A stretch of DNA of 64,000 nt, taken from contig MU271163.1 in NCBI GenBank assembly GCA_021432605.1, forward strand, positions 186,001 through 250,000. Reading direction: 5' to 3'. Source of the DNA: Coniochaeta sp. PMI_546. Its lineage: Eukaryota > Ascomycota > Sordariomycetes > Coniochaetales > Coniochaetaceae. The position numbers were made by a program, and so were the translations under genes. Below the pieces are notes generated by a model. That model saw only the letters and a program-made list of their open reading frames with translations, searched no databases and was not told the DNA's origin. The stretch's first letter is position 1. Each line of letters starts with the position of its first letter. Positions 11,511-22,084 of the stretch are shown one piece after another.

Positions 11511-12995
11511 GTAGCGCTGGCCTTGTTGCAGTTCTTGGTGGGGGTGATACTGATCCGGGCAGAGCCGGTGCGGGAGGTCTGCTACTAATGTCTGTTTTAC
11601 GGGCTGGTACTGTTGTGGATGAGGACGAGATTGGTAATAAGGTGCGTGAGGAGAGATATGCGACTTGGGGCGGGCTGTCCCTGGTAAGTAACCGAGTGTG
11701 ATTCTGATGAGTCTCTCGAGGCTGACATGCAGATATCACATATGAATCAGGTCCTTGAGGAGACACAGACTGAGAGCGGTCCCTTGTTGTGTCCTGCGCG
11801 GTAGGTATTGGCAACGATCACAATGCCGTCACTGGGCTCACTGGCATGCGCATGCCATGGATTAAGTGCTATATTCGTGTCGAGACGGAGTTCGGCTTCC
11901 AGCTCACCACTTGTGTGTCTGTCTTGGTCATCTCGACACTGGAAGTTCCCGTCTATTCCAGGTTTATGTTGTAGCTGTAGCTGAGTAACGCCGTCTGGAC
12001 TGAGAGCGGCCTGGAATGAAGCTCCGTCCAATAAGGGTGGTCCCCGCTATTCCCATCTGATGGATGAGCCAAGAGTGGGTTTGTAATGGAATTGATGATT
12101 ACTGAACAACTCTGTCTGTTCCCCGTCTCCGGTCCCCTGCTCTCTGCTCCGTGGCCGACTAACATCCTCTACCACACGACCCCTGTTTGCCCGAGGCCTC
12201 AAGTGGCAGGAGAAGGTATTCTGCGATAACGGTTGTTAACATTTCACGCTAGGCGAGAGGACTGCAAACACATGCATCCAGTTCCTGTCCCAGCAGCATC
12301 TGATCTGGTATTTGTCACTAAACTGGGTCTAGCGGCTCGTAGTCTGCTTCGTCGAGGGTATTGATCCCTGAAGTTGCAAGGAGCACAGATGGTCGCATCA
12401 TGAGCTTGAAAAAGTGTGAAGAAAAGAGCAGAGGTAAGTAGCAGACTGACTTTTCATGCGGACATTGAGGATGATCCCCCACACGTGAAGATTGGGCTTT
12501 TAGATTCATGCCCAGTGATGATGAGTAAGATCTCCAAAAGACAACATGTGCCGTCCTGAATGCCTTCCCGCACTTGATCTAAGTACTTCTTCAGGGCGGA
12601 CCAAGGCCATCGCCGTAGTGTGACAACGGTTAACATGACATGCTTGTCAAGGGTCGTCTTTGTCTGTGATACAGTTTCCTAGGCATTGAAAGAAGCTCGA
12701 ATGCCGGTAGCCTTTTAGCTGCACCCGGTGTTAGAGGCGCACCTATGTATGGGTCGACTATATACCCGCATCAGCGTTACCGTCCCGTTGAGCGCGATAT
12801 GTAGCGAGGCAGCCCAAGAGTGAATATTCCGTGTTTTGTCCCAGAGACCTGCAATAGGGTCCATGACTTAATGAGCACATGGTATCTCGCATTCATTTTC
12901 ATAAAATCGTCACCAGGAGCAAGATATACATGGGTGAGGCACTCCCACGGATCGTCTCTAGTTCTCTTGTATCCTGGTTATCGTCCATCAGGGTA
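11511..12995. other. Intergenic region upstream of the bZIP gene
   Basis: About 1.5 kb between the bZIP start and the kinase stop codon, both genes on the minus strand. It should hold the bZIP promoter, a probably long 5' leader (and perhaps a first exon at about 11.5-11.75 kb), and the kinase 3' UTR. I recognise no conserved gene in it. Confidence 0.45.
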
Positions 12996-15445
12996 TCACG
13001 ATCTCCTCTCCCTTCTTGCAACATCCGCCCAGCTCTTCGCCATTGGCATCGGTGGCACCTTGCCTCCAGCAACAGGATGCAACTCCGCCTTCACGGACCG
13101 CGGCGAAGACAGTGCCGACGCAGTGAGGACCGGGCTTATGGTTCCAGGTGCCCGGGAGCTGACAACACTGGCGTGGTCTGTGAGGCTATCTTCGTCCTTT
13201 GCCGTTGCATCGACCTCCTCATGCACGTGGACGCCCAACCCAACCTCAGCGCCAAGTGATGAATTTGGGTCAGCATCGGTGTCTTTTCTAGACATTTCAT
13301 GCACGAACTTCTCGTCCTTGACCGGTGCGGCCCCTCTCACAGTAGGCGAGCCAACCTCGGATTCGGATTCGCGTGATAAACCGCTCAGGCGACTGAAGGT
13401 AGAACTGGACATGCTATACTGCGTGCTGTCTGTCAACGACGGGTCGCGTTGGAGACTCGGCGTGCTCGACCGGGGCGTGCTGGGGTTGACCAGTCGTGGA
13501 AGACGGGATCCAGAGCCGCGTGACCGTAGCGAGAAGCCAGCGGCATTGGGGTTCGGGCTTGGGCTGGGACTTGGGATGTTGCTATCAATCGCTACCAGGG
13601 CGCGCGACGGGCTGTCCACTCCGTTTTGTGTGGCGTTTACTGGGCTAGAGGGCACTTTGTGTGCAGCCAATCTTCCAGCAGCCGCTTGCGAGTATGTACC
13701 CTGCATCTTGGAACTTGCGCACGCCAACAAGGGTCTCATCTGGGCTTTAGGAGCGGGAGCCGAAGCTGAAGTGAACGACGCTGGTGACACTGCTACCGGT
13801 AGTGGGTGAGTATGCGGCCTCGTCCGCATAACAAGTCCTTGGCCAGCATCATTACCCCCCGAGATGTTCCGTCCCGGGCGCGGGATGCCTGGTCTTTGTC
13901 TCCTGTCGGCAAGCAGCCCCTCAAGGCGGCTTCTCTCCTTCCGCTCCTTGTCGAGTTGTTCCTGTAAATGCGCTACATTTTGAGCGTGGATTTTTCGTTC
14001 ATTCTTGACACGCTCCTCGTAGGTCTCATCTTTCCTTTCGAGAACCTCCACCCTCTTCGCCATCTTTTGGAAATCAGCCTGCAGGCGGTCGCGTTCGTCT
14101 GCGACGACTTTGTATCGCATGTCGATGCGTTCCGTGACAAACCTGCTGCTCCGCTTACAGCACGGCGAGTGATAAATCTGCTCTATACCTCCCAGTTCGA
14201 CAAGCTCCGCGTCGACCTGGTTGGCATTAGGCCGTCGAGAAGGGTCTGAGGATAGCATCCGCGAGGTAAGGTCGATAATATGCTTCGGTGCAAAGGTGTG
14301 TGCTTTCGTGTCCTGGACCTCCTGTGTTGCCAATGCCATGGCTTCTATTTTTGGGTAGTACTGGTTCAGCTTCTGAGCCCTGGAGCGAGGGTTCAGTTCG
14401 TCAACCACACGGTCGAAGTCCGCCAGGTCAGCGCCGTAGAGCACAGTAGCAATGTTTAGGAGAACGAGGCCGAGCGAATACACATCGGCAGCCTTCATGG
14501 ACCACTCATCGTTGGGGTCACAAACCTCGGGGGCTCGCCACTTGGGGGTACCTTGGAGGCCGAAGGTCATGGTGTGGTCCCTGTCGTTGACGTCTCTTGC
14601 TATTCCGAAGTCGGCAAGGTAGACTCGGCCTGGACTTAGCAGGATGTTGCTCGGTTTGAGGTCCAAATGCCGAATATTAGCCTTGTGGCAGTAGGCGACA
14701 GCGTGCGTGATGCAGCCTATGACCTGCCGAAGGTATTTGAGCGGGCAATTGCCCCGGCTGGTGGTGACAGTCTTGGACTGGCCGCCTTGGCGACGATTGC
14801 GCTCAATGGCCCGGACATCAGTCACATCCAGAGCGTCTAGTCTCTTGAGTATATCGTCTCGGTCGCCCTGTCCGCTACGCAGAGAGTCCAGGTCGTTGAA
14901 TAGATTGTCGAGGTTACATACGGCAACAGGCCAGAGCAGCAGATAGAGCTCGTTGTGGCGCGTACAGTATGTCCCCACAAGCTTGACGATATGCTCGTCG
15001 TCGAGCTTCTCCATGACGTTGGCCTCCTCTCGTAGCATTTGTATCGTTCGCCCTCGGCGGTATTGAATCCATTTTCTAGCCAGGCATATGGATCGATTGT
15101 TGTGAGTGTAAGTGACCTTCTCGACGATGCCGTACGTCCCCGAGCCAAGCGTGTCATGCCGCCGAAAGCGATGATGGAGCTTCTTGGCTTCTGTAAAATC
15201 GGTCGCTGACGTGTGCTTGCCACTATTTGCGACAAAATTGAAGCGTATGAGCAATGGGTTTCATGTCTCGACTCGCAAAGACACAGGAAGTTCACTCACA
15301 CTCCGGACCAATGACCTCGAGAGCTGGCCCAGTCCTTCAAGATCTGGCGCTCATATGATTCCAATTGCGACCGCGATAGGCGTTCGACGCCGTAATGCGA
15401 CGTGGGGAGGACGGTCTGCCAGCCATCCTCGGAGGTGTCTTCCAT
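12996..15445 (-). CDS. Protein kinase with coiled coil and disordered tail
   Basis: Two exons, 15300-15445 and 12996-15222, give 790 aa from the ATG at 15445. An in-frame ATG at 15598 would add 51 residues with less coding-like character. The kinase domain (about 65-390) has the glycine loop LGSGTYGIVEKV, the ATP-binding Lys in LARKWIQ, HLDLKPSNILL in the catalytic loop (about 234), DFG in LADFGIA (about 252) and WRAPEV. The catalytic loop reads HLD instead of HRD, so this is a non-RD kinase that may not need activation-loop phosphorylation. It is followed by a Lys/Glu-rich coiled coil, a Ser/Pro-rich tail and the C-terminal motif SWADVARRERR, seen in other filamentous fungal proteins. Expected activity is Ser/Thr phosphorylation; substrate and pathway are unknown. 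Confidence 0.85.
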
Positions 15446-15931
15446 TGCTCGAGGGTCGCTGTTGTAAGTCGTTATCGAAGACAGATCTAGCTGGAGCTCG
15501 CCATGGCGCCGCGAACCGGACTTGTGACCACAGAATGGCGCGATCCTGATCCTGATGAAGTCGTGAGATATCAAGGGGACCTGAGAGCGAAGAGCCAAAT
15601 ATTTCTCGGCAGCTCACTCTTGACAATTGAGGCGAAGCACAAGCGGCAGGAGGGGCTGTGACAAGGATTGGGAGGGGTGGCGGTACACTTGCATATTGAA
15701 GACACTCTTAATCGACCAATCAAGCTGAGTTTCTTCCTCTGAAGCTATCACGATCTACTTCCGATGCGATTTGTGGATATGGCTGTATAACAATCGTGTA
15801 AGAGCAAAATATATGTTTCAACACAACTAGCATAGCGACCACCTGAGACTACATGGAGGCGGTCGGTGGTCAACCCCGACAACGATATCAACCAAAGCCG
15901 GTAACTACAGGATCGGATACCACACCTGAAC
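15446..15931. promoter_or_regulatory. Divergent promoter region
   Basis: About 490 bases between the kinase (minus) and the deoxyribosyltransferase-like gene (plus). It should contain both promoters. No distinctive motif identified. Confidence 0.45.
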
Positions 15932-16414
15932 ATGGAAGGAACGAAAGCACAAGTCATCCTCGCCCCGTCTCGGCAAATATTCCAATACCACTACGCCGTC
16001 TTCTTAGCCGGGACAACAACAGCCCCAGACTGGCGCGATGCACTGATTGCCTCGCTCACAGATCAACCTATCACCATCATCAACCCCTTAAGGCGCGACT
16101 GGGACTCCACCTGGAGAGAAGAAGAGACGTTTGAGCCCTTCCGCGAGCAGGTCCAGTGGGAGCTGGGTATGCAGGAGAAGGCCAACCTCGTTGTCCTTTA
16201 CTTTGGCCCTGATACGGACGCGCCCATCAGCTTGCTCGAGCTTGGCCTGTGCGCCCGCTTGAACAAGGCACTTGTAGTGTGCCATCCAAGCTACCAGAAA
16301 AGGGGTAATGTGCAGATGATCTGCCGACGCTATAACATCAGACTGACGGACTCGTTTGACGGGTTGGCTGAGGCAGTGGTCGATAAGCTGGTCGGACCGG
16401 ATTTCATTATGTGA
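15932..16414 (+). CDS. Nucleoside 2-deoxyribosyltransferase-like protein
   Basis: An intronless 160-residue protein starting MEGTKAQVILAPSRQ. It has the flavodoxin-like layout of the Nuc_deoxyri_tr2 family: an N-terminal strand then VFLAGTTTAPDWRDAL, INPLRRDWDSTW, and a later WELGMQEKANLVVLYFGPDT followed by ISLLELGLCARLNKALVVC. In the family, transferases swap bases between deoxyribonucleosides, using an Asp/Glu pair near the G-ELG segment (here LLELG). Many fungal members are uncharacterised and may do something else. It is convergent with GPI16, with stops under 100 bp apart. Confidence 0.75.
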   Translation: MEGTKAQVILAPSRQIFQYHYAVFLAGTTTAPDWRDALIASLTDQPITIINPLRRDWDSTWREEETFEPFREQVQWELGMQEKANLVVLYFGPDTDAPISLLELGLCARLNKALVVCHPSYQKRGNVQMICRRYNIRLTDSFDGLAEAVVDKLVGPDFIM

Positions 16415-16508
16415 TGGTGTCACGTCACGTAGCTTGCTTGGCTCATGCTGTAGAGAGCAATATACACAATGGGTGGTGGCAGCAGGTGTTACTGGCAGCC
16501 ACAGAAGT

Positions 16509-18467
16509 CTATTCATTCTTCTTTACCTTGGCGTCGCCAAACTTCTTGAAGAGGCCGCCTAGCTTCGTCTGTAACTTTCTCCTCAACCTCTTAAGGCTGA
16601 CCTCCGGTCCCTCGTCGGCGGCTACGAATCTCCTGACCAAGATGTTGAACATACCACCAAACGCCAACGCGATAGCCGTGGACGTGAAAATAATGACATT
16701 ATACGGCATGCTGAAATCAGGCGTCGGTAAGCTTAGCAACAGCGTCGTGGTACGCAAGTTGGAAGACTTAAACTTGTCGCTCGATATTGACGCGTTGCCT
16801 GTGTTACTCTTGCCGTCATCCAGAATGGTGATAACAGCAGCGGCAACATCAAAGCCACGGTTGGCATCTGGCGGGTATTCGGTATAGCGGAGAATAGACT
16901 TCTCAAAGTCGTAGGTCAAGAACACCGTCGAGGCTGGTGGAACACGCATCCGCAGCTCCAGTTGGGTCCCTCGCGCGCGATCCAGCGCAGGGCGATAGTA
17001 GACTTCATCGATGAGCGACCCCTGATCGGTTGACGGGCCATCAAGCCGTGCCTGCAGAGTGTGGAGGTAGATGCGCATGAACCAGGGAAGCGATTTCATA
17101 TAGACGAACTCGACTTCCTTATCCGGGCTAGGATTTCTGAGAATGGTCTGAACCCCGCCGCGCTCTTGACCGTAGCCCGTAAAGCTTCGCTCGGCATAAA
17201 GTGATGGCGTTTCGGGCTTGACAATACTTCCAGCTAGCCCCAGAGTGGCTTCAACTTCCGTCTCGACGCGCGGCAGCACCAGGTCAAATTCGGCCTCGGG
17301 TTCGACCTCGAAGCATCGAGACAGTCCGTCGTTGTTCTTGATCTCCCTGACGCCTCCTGTATTATATACGCTGCGAGAGTCAGGAACGTGGAGGCAGACT
17401 GGAGGAACGGTCGCGTCGGCCAAAGGGCATGTGCCTTTCATCGGACGGCCAAAGATCTGGGCTAATGTCCAGTCTTGATTAGCACCGTACTCGGCAGGGT
17501 AGCAGGTGTCGTCGCTGTGATACGGTTTTGATGTATCACATTTCAGTTCGTGCCCTGGAGGTGGTCTTGGAATTGGATTGTCTACACGCAAGGTCAGTAT
17601 TAGATACGATTGTACCAGAACTGCTTGTCAAAGACGACTTACCCCTCGGTCTCGTGGACCGATCAATGTCGAGCACCATGTCAATAGTCTGCTCAATCTC
17701 CAGGATGCATTCCTCTCCAGGTACGCAGACCGGCCGTACGTCAATGGCCATACTTTGCCAAGAAGCGTCAAACAGCTTGTGCCCGTCGAGAAGCGTCGCG
17801 ATACCGGCCTTGCCTTTACAGGGCAACAGCTTCAAGAACGGAGTAAGGTTTTCCGTGCAGACGACCTCACGGGGCAGTACACCGTAGAGTAAATGCATAT
17901 TCGTACTATTCGAGCTCGGGTGGTTCCCTTCTGGGCGGAATGACATGACAGGCCTTGTAGTTCGAGTGCCGTCTATGAAGTTGAGCGAAGCGCAAAAGAG
18001 GCCTGACAAGGCGTTGGTCAACGTCAACCATTTGTGGTCGGCCCTAACAGATAGTCGTACGTCAGGATCAGGTATCACTTGGAAGCGGACACATGACAAG
18101 GCCAGACATACTCGTCTTCGGTCTCGGCCTCCAGCCACGCCCAGAGCTCGACACCAGTGCCTCCCTCCTTAGCACCATCCCAGGGCCTCGCGCCCCAGCT
18201 CTCCGCATCCCAGCGACCGAGGCTGAACCTCAAGTGCAGCTCTCTGGTGCCGGCATGCTGCAGTATCTGACCGAGGGACCGCGGAAAGAAACGGTAGTTG
18301 TGTGCCTCGAAGGCGGACAAGCTGGTGTTTGAGCGGAAGTTGAAGCTCGCGAGGAGGGCAGACAGGGGTAATGGTCGGAGAACTAGCTGCTCGTGGTAGT
18401 CTGCCGCAGAGGTCGATAGACAAAAGGAAAGAAACGATAGCAAGAAGAAAGAAAGAAATCGACGCAT
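16509..18467 (-). CDS. GPI16: GPI transamidase subunit Gpi16 (PIG-T)
   Basis: Gpi16 is a subunit of the ER GPI transamidase, which replaces the C-terminal signal of proteins with a GPI anchor. Three exons, 18112-18467, 17643-18043 and 16509-17581, give 609 aa, normal for the family. A signal peptide is visible at residues 1-22 (MRRFLSFFLLSFLSFCLSTS). It is followed by EQLVLRPLPLSALLASFNF and HAGTRELHLRFSLGRWDAE, hallmarks of the family. The joined second exon reads TNALSGLFCASLNFIDGTRT. One transmembrane helix lies near the C-terminus (NVIIFTSTAIALAFGGMF), followed by a basic cytosolic tail. Introns 18044-18111 and 17582-17642 have consensus ends and restore the frame exactly. Head-to-head with LUC7. 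Confidence 0.93.
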
Positions 18468-18888
18468 TGTGTCACCGGACTGTATCCATTGGGCAGCTCC
18501 GTGAAGGGGATGGTTGCTGCTCTTATGCTGGCTTGGATTTAAAGTTTAGAGTTCCATTACTTTACTGTGTACATTGCGACTGACCCCGGATTCGACAGAT
18601 GACACGGACGCGAGCTTGACAGAATTAGGTACCTTAGGTACGCTACGTTAGCGTATGAGTCCCCCCCTCCTGTATTTGTTGCCCCACTCAAAAAGTGCTG
18701 GTGGGAGCAGCCTCACGACGCGGCTGAAAATATGCCTTGCGCCGGACGACTCCAAGTAAGGTAGCAACCAACATTGACTTGAAAACATCAAGAACTTACA
18801 TCAAGCCTCACCAAACTCCTCCAGAACCGCCGTCGACCGAGACACAGACTGTTTTTAGTTTCAAAATCACTGTGCGCCACTCTCAAAG
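18468..18888. promoter_or_regulatory. Divergent promoter region GPI16/LUC7
   Basis: About 420 bases between divergent genes. It includes a tandem TTAGGTAC repeat (18625-18641) and a small inverted repeat (18639-18655), listed separately. Confidence 0.5.
18625..18655. repeat. TTAGGTACC direct repeat and adjoining hairpin
   Basis: Two copies of TTAGGTAC at 18625-18632 and 18634-18641 run directly into the inverted repeat TACGCTA-CGT-TAGCGTA (18639-18655; 7-bp arms, 3-base loop). CCTAAGGTACC-type short repeats occur in the intergenic DNA of many Pezizomycotina. Function unknown. Confidence 0.6.
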
Positions 18889-19838
18889 ATGGCGGCAGAG
18901 CAGAGAAAACTGCTGGGTAAGACCCTCTCTCCACCTCTTCCACACTTCTACGCCTCCTCTTCACCTGCCAGAGGAGCAGACATGCTAACCCCCTACCAGA
19001 GCAGCTCATGGGCGGCGGCTCCAGCTCCCGCGGCGCCCAGCTTTCCATGACCGACCCAAAAGTGTGCCGCTCGTACCTGGTCGGCACCTGTCCCCACGAC
19101 CTATTCACCAACACGAAGCAAGACCTCGGCACCTGTCCCAAGGTGCACTCCGAGGGCCTGAAGGCCGAGTACGAGGCCCTGCCCGAGCAGGAGAAGAAGA
19201 AGTACGGCTTCGAGTACGACTACATGCGCGACGTGCAAAAGTACATCGACGAGTGCAACCGGCGCATCGACGCCGCGCAACGGCGGCTCGAGAAGACCCC
19301 CGACGAGATACGGCAGACCAACGTTTTGCTGAAGAGCATATCTGACCTGACGAGCTCTATCAACAACGGGTTGCTGGAGGTGGAGATCCTGGGCGAGATG
19401 GGCGAGGTGCACCGCGCGCTGGACGAGTACTTCAAGGTGCGGCAGGCCATGGCCGCCAAGGCCGACAGGGAGAGGGAGCTCAAGGCCTTGTCCGACACGT
19501 CTGGTCCGTCGGGCCACCAGAAACTGCAGGTGTGCGACGTGTGCGGCGCGTATCTCAGCCGCCTGGATAACGATCGACGGCTGGCTGATCACTTCTACGG
19601 GAAGATGCATCTCGGTTATGCGCAGATGCGGAAGACGTACGAGGCGTTCCCCAAGGAGATGAAGCAAGGACGCGGACGGCCGATGATGAATATGGGTGGT
19701 GGCCCAGATGATGACGGTGGTCGTGGTGGACAAGGCGGCGGGTACGGTGATGGTGGATGGGGACATGGACGGGGAGGTGGAAGGGGCGGCGGTGGATTCC
19801 GCGGAGGTAGAGGTAGGGGTTTCCGAGGAGGTTGGTAA
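18889..19838 (+). CDS. LUC7: LUC7-type U1 snRNP splicing protein
   Basis: Luc7 is a U1 snRNP component that helps select 5' splice sites. A 28-nt first exon (18889-18916: MAAEQRKLL) joins the main exon (19000-19838) across an 83-nt intron, giving 288 aa. The first zinc finger begins around KVCRSYLVGTCPHDLF. It is followed by a long charged helix (KKYGFEYDYMRDVQKYIDEC and onward) and a second finger, QVCDVCGAYLSRLDNDRR ... HFYGKMHLGY. The C-terminal 55 residues are Gly/Arg-rich RGG repeats; many LUC7 proteins have RS or RGG-like tails in this place. All finger cysteines and histidines seem to be present. The start is supported by the conserved LLEQLMG sequence formed by the splice. Confidence 0.93.
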
Positions 19839-20137
19839 TTTCATATGCCGTATACCGGCGGCCTGTATTCATGAGATTGTATATCACGTTTGGTCTACAT
19901 TGGGCGGCGGCGTACTAGGCGTTTGGCCGGACAGGGAACAGACGCTGGACACAGGACTGGCATAGAATTCTTTATTAATCATTTTTTGCTTCGCTAGTTA
20001 GGCATGGTGCCCACGACTAGCAGTCGCTAAAGATCTCCTCGGTCGATTACCGCATCAGCCTGGGTGATTCGTTTTAGTCATCTCCTTCAGTCCACTCCCT
20101 CGAGCCATGGGAGTATTTCACGCTCAACATACGCGTT
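19839..20137. other. Convergent intergenic region
   Basis: About 300 bases of 3' UTR between LUC7 and the RGG-protein gene. No other feature seen. Confidence 0.5.
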
Positions 20138-21448
20138 CTAAGCGTCCTGTTTGGCGTCCATGGCAGCCATCTCGTCATCCCAGCCCCCGACTTGAGGCGA
20201 AAGCGGAGACAGAGCATCCAAGGAGGGGAGCGGTGTTTTAGTCTGTGCAGTCGTCTTCTTGACGCCAGACGACGGTAGAGCAGGGAAGTCATCAACCGCT
20301 GGCGGCTTCTGTGTGGGTGGTGCTCTGCTCGTTCCGTTGTGGCCATTGCCCTCGCGTCGGTCTTCTCCACCCCTGTCATCGAATAGTCCTCCACGACCGC
20401 GGCCACCTCTGCCTCGACCACGCCCTCTGCCTCCCCTGTCACCACCGCCAAAGTCTCTTCTCCCTTCCGGCTGTTCGTCGCCTACAGAAGCGAATCTGCT
20501 GCCGGCAAGACCAGCACCACTCCTCGCCCCTCTAACACCGCCATGCGCCGACCTAAAAGCCCGTCTCTCCTCGGCCTCCTCCTCATGATCCCTGCCGAGA
20601 TCCCAACCGCCCTCCTTCTGTCCAAGAGCAGCAAGTTTCCGCTCGCGGTTCCTGGCCCGCTCGTCGTCCATCCTGCGGCGCTCCTCCTCCCCCTTCCGGC
20701 GCTTCTCGTCCTCGGCAGCCCGTCTCTTCCGCGCCTCCTCCATGCCGCGGGCGTACGCGACGGCGTGGTCCGACTCGTCGCGCTGCGCCTGCTCGAAGCG
20801 GCGCGTCTTCTCGGCCGAGAGGATGCGCATCTGCTCCATCTTGGCGGCGAGCTCTTCCTCGGTGAGCTTAGTTCGCGGGTTGGCGCCGGACTTGAGTCGG
20901 GCCTCGCGGTCGGGTTTGTCTGTGGCGCCGTTTCGGGGCGCGGCGGTGCCTGCTGGGGTTGCTGTTGGTGGGGTGGGTTGGGTGGTTGTGGTTTGGGCCG
21001 TGTTATCTTTGTCGTCGGCGGTGTTGGCTTCTCCAGATGTGCTTGCAGTTGCGCTTGCGCTTGCATCTGTGCTTGCTGGAGGCTCGCTGGAAGTGGCCGC
21101 TGAGCTGGTTGTCTTTGCGACGGGTGGTTGCTGTTGCTGGCGGGGTGGTCTCGGAGCTGGCGCAGGCTTGTTGTTGCTATGGGCATGACGTGATTGCCTG
21201 AGGCCTCTGGGTGCTGAGGGTGCCGATGGAGGTGTCGCGCTAATAGGTTTCGAGCTCACTGGCGGTGCCGGGGATGCTCGCGATGCTGCTGCTGCTGCTG
21301 CTGCTGCGGGGGCTTCAAGCCCTTGGGTCGAGACTTCGATCGGCGCTTCCTGAGTTGCCTCTGCGGCCGCCTCTGGTTCTTCAGCTACGGGTTCGAACTC
21401 GTCCGCGAACAGATCATCATCTGTCCGGCCTCCGAACTGGTCGTCCAT
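20138..21448 (-). CDS. Low-complexity, RGG-containing protein of unknown function
   Basis: A single exon of 436 aa from the ATG at 21448 (MDDQFGGRTDDDLFADEF). An in-frame ATG upstream at 21505 is less likely. Regions in order: an acidic N-terminus; a poly-Ala run of eight; a long Ala/Thr/Pro/Gln-rich stretch; a charged helix with LTEEELAAKMEQMRILSAEK and many Arg/Glu (about 200-290); an RGG-rich block (about 335-370); and a C-terminus with DDFPALPSS and GGWDDEMAAMDAKQDA. RGG plus FPAL-type motifs are common in fungal ribosome- or mRNA-associated proteins, so an RNA-linked role is a reasonable guess. I do not recognise a named family with certainty. Confidence 0.7.
   Translation of the reverse strand: MDDQFGGRTDDDLFADEFEPVAEEPEAAAEATQEAPIEVSTQGLEAPAAAAAAAASRASPAPPVSSKPISATPPSAPSAPRGLRQSRHAHSNNKPAPAPRPPRQQQQPPVAKTTSSAATSSEPPASTDASASATASTSGEANTADDKDNTAQTTTTQPTPPTATPAGTAAPRNGATDKPDREARLKSGANPRTKLTEEELAAKMEQMRILSAEKTRRFEQAQRDESDHAVAYARGMEEARKRRAAEDEKRRKGEEERRRMDDERARNRERKLAALGQKEGGWDLGRDHEEEAEERRAFRSAHGGVRGARSGAGLAGSRFASVGDEQPEGRRDFGGGDRGGRGRGRGRGGRGRGGLFDDRGGEDRREGNGHNGTSRAPPTQKPPAVDDFPALPSSGVKKTTAQTKTPLPSLDALSPLSPQVGGWDDEMAAMDAKQDA
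21284..21307 (+). repeat. (TGC)8 trinucleotide repeat coding for poly-Ala
   Basis: Eight perfect TGC units on the plus strand, read as GCA on the coding (minus) strand, encode eight alanines in the RGG protein. Such tracts often vary in length between strains. Confidence 0.9.
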
Positions 21449-22084
21449 GTTGATGTGGATGAAGGGTCGAGGTGAATGTACAGCTAGACTGTACTCGAGA
21501 GTCAAGACTTTTGGTTTATGGAAGCAGAGTAGAGAAAAGCGAAGATGTAGCAGATGGATTGAATGCTCAAAACTGCAGTTGTTCAGCGAAGGGATAGCTG
21601 ACTTTGGCCGAGCTTAATGTATGTATATGTACTCGTAACTAAATCAGAATCCGGGGTCTTGGAGTGAATCCATCCTCTTCAAGGGTCTTTGACCTGCTGT
21701 CGGAGTATCTTCGGGCGGACGAGACCTTTATGCATGATGGCGCGAGCCGTGAAGACCCCGCAGGAATCCAGAAACCAAGATCGGGAGATCTTCGGTCACC
21801 AAACATCAAAGCACTCGACTCTTGTTCAGACTACAATCATTCTCAAGGTTTCACACTGCTTCAGCAAACGGTTTATGAATAGGTACTAAGTCTTTGGATT
21901 CGAGCGAGATACAGAGCATCTGCTCAAACTCAGACCAACTAACACAGTGGCAAAAACGAGGGTGAAGCCTTTCAGCAACTCCATAATCGACATCGTCGAG
22001 ACTCCAACCAGTAATAGTCGGAAAAGACACCGCAAATCAGAAATCAAAGCACAATCCCACCCGTCCCCTGTCCTGTCCCTGCAT
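21449..22084. other. Intergenic region
   Basis: About 640 bases between the start of the RGG-protein gene and the 3' end of the P450 gene, both on the minus strand. It should hold the RGG gene promoter and the P450 3' UTR. No recognised gene. Confidence 0.45.

Noticed and set aside
11458-11814. Open frame of 118 codons overlapping the bZIP start in another frame
   Set aside because: Ser/Pro/Thr-rich shadow of the likely bZIP 5' coding or leader region; could at most be an upstream open frame.
12820-13809. Long plus-strand open frame (about 330 codons)
   Set aside because: It lies antisense to the Ser/Pro-rich tail of the protein kinase; its sequence shows no domain, and the minus-strand frame is clearly the coding one.
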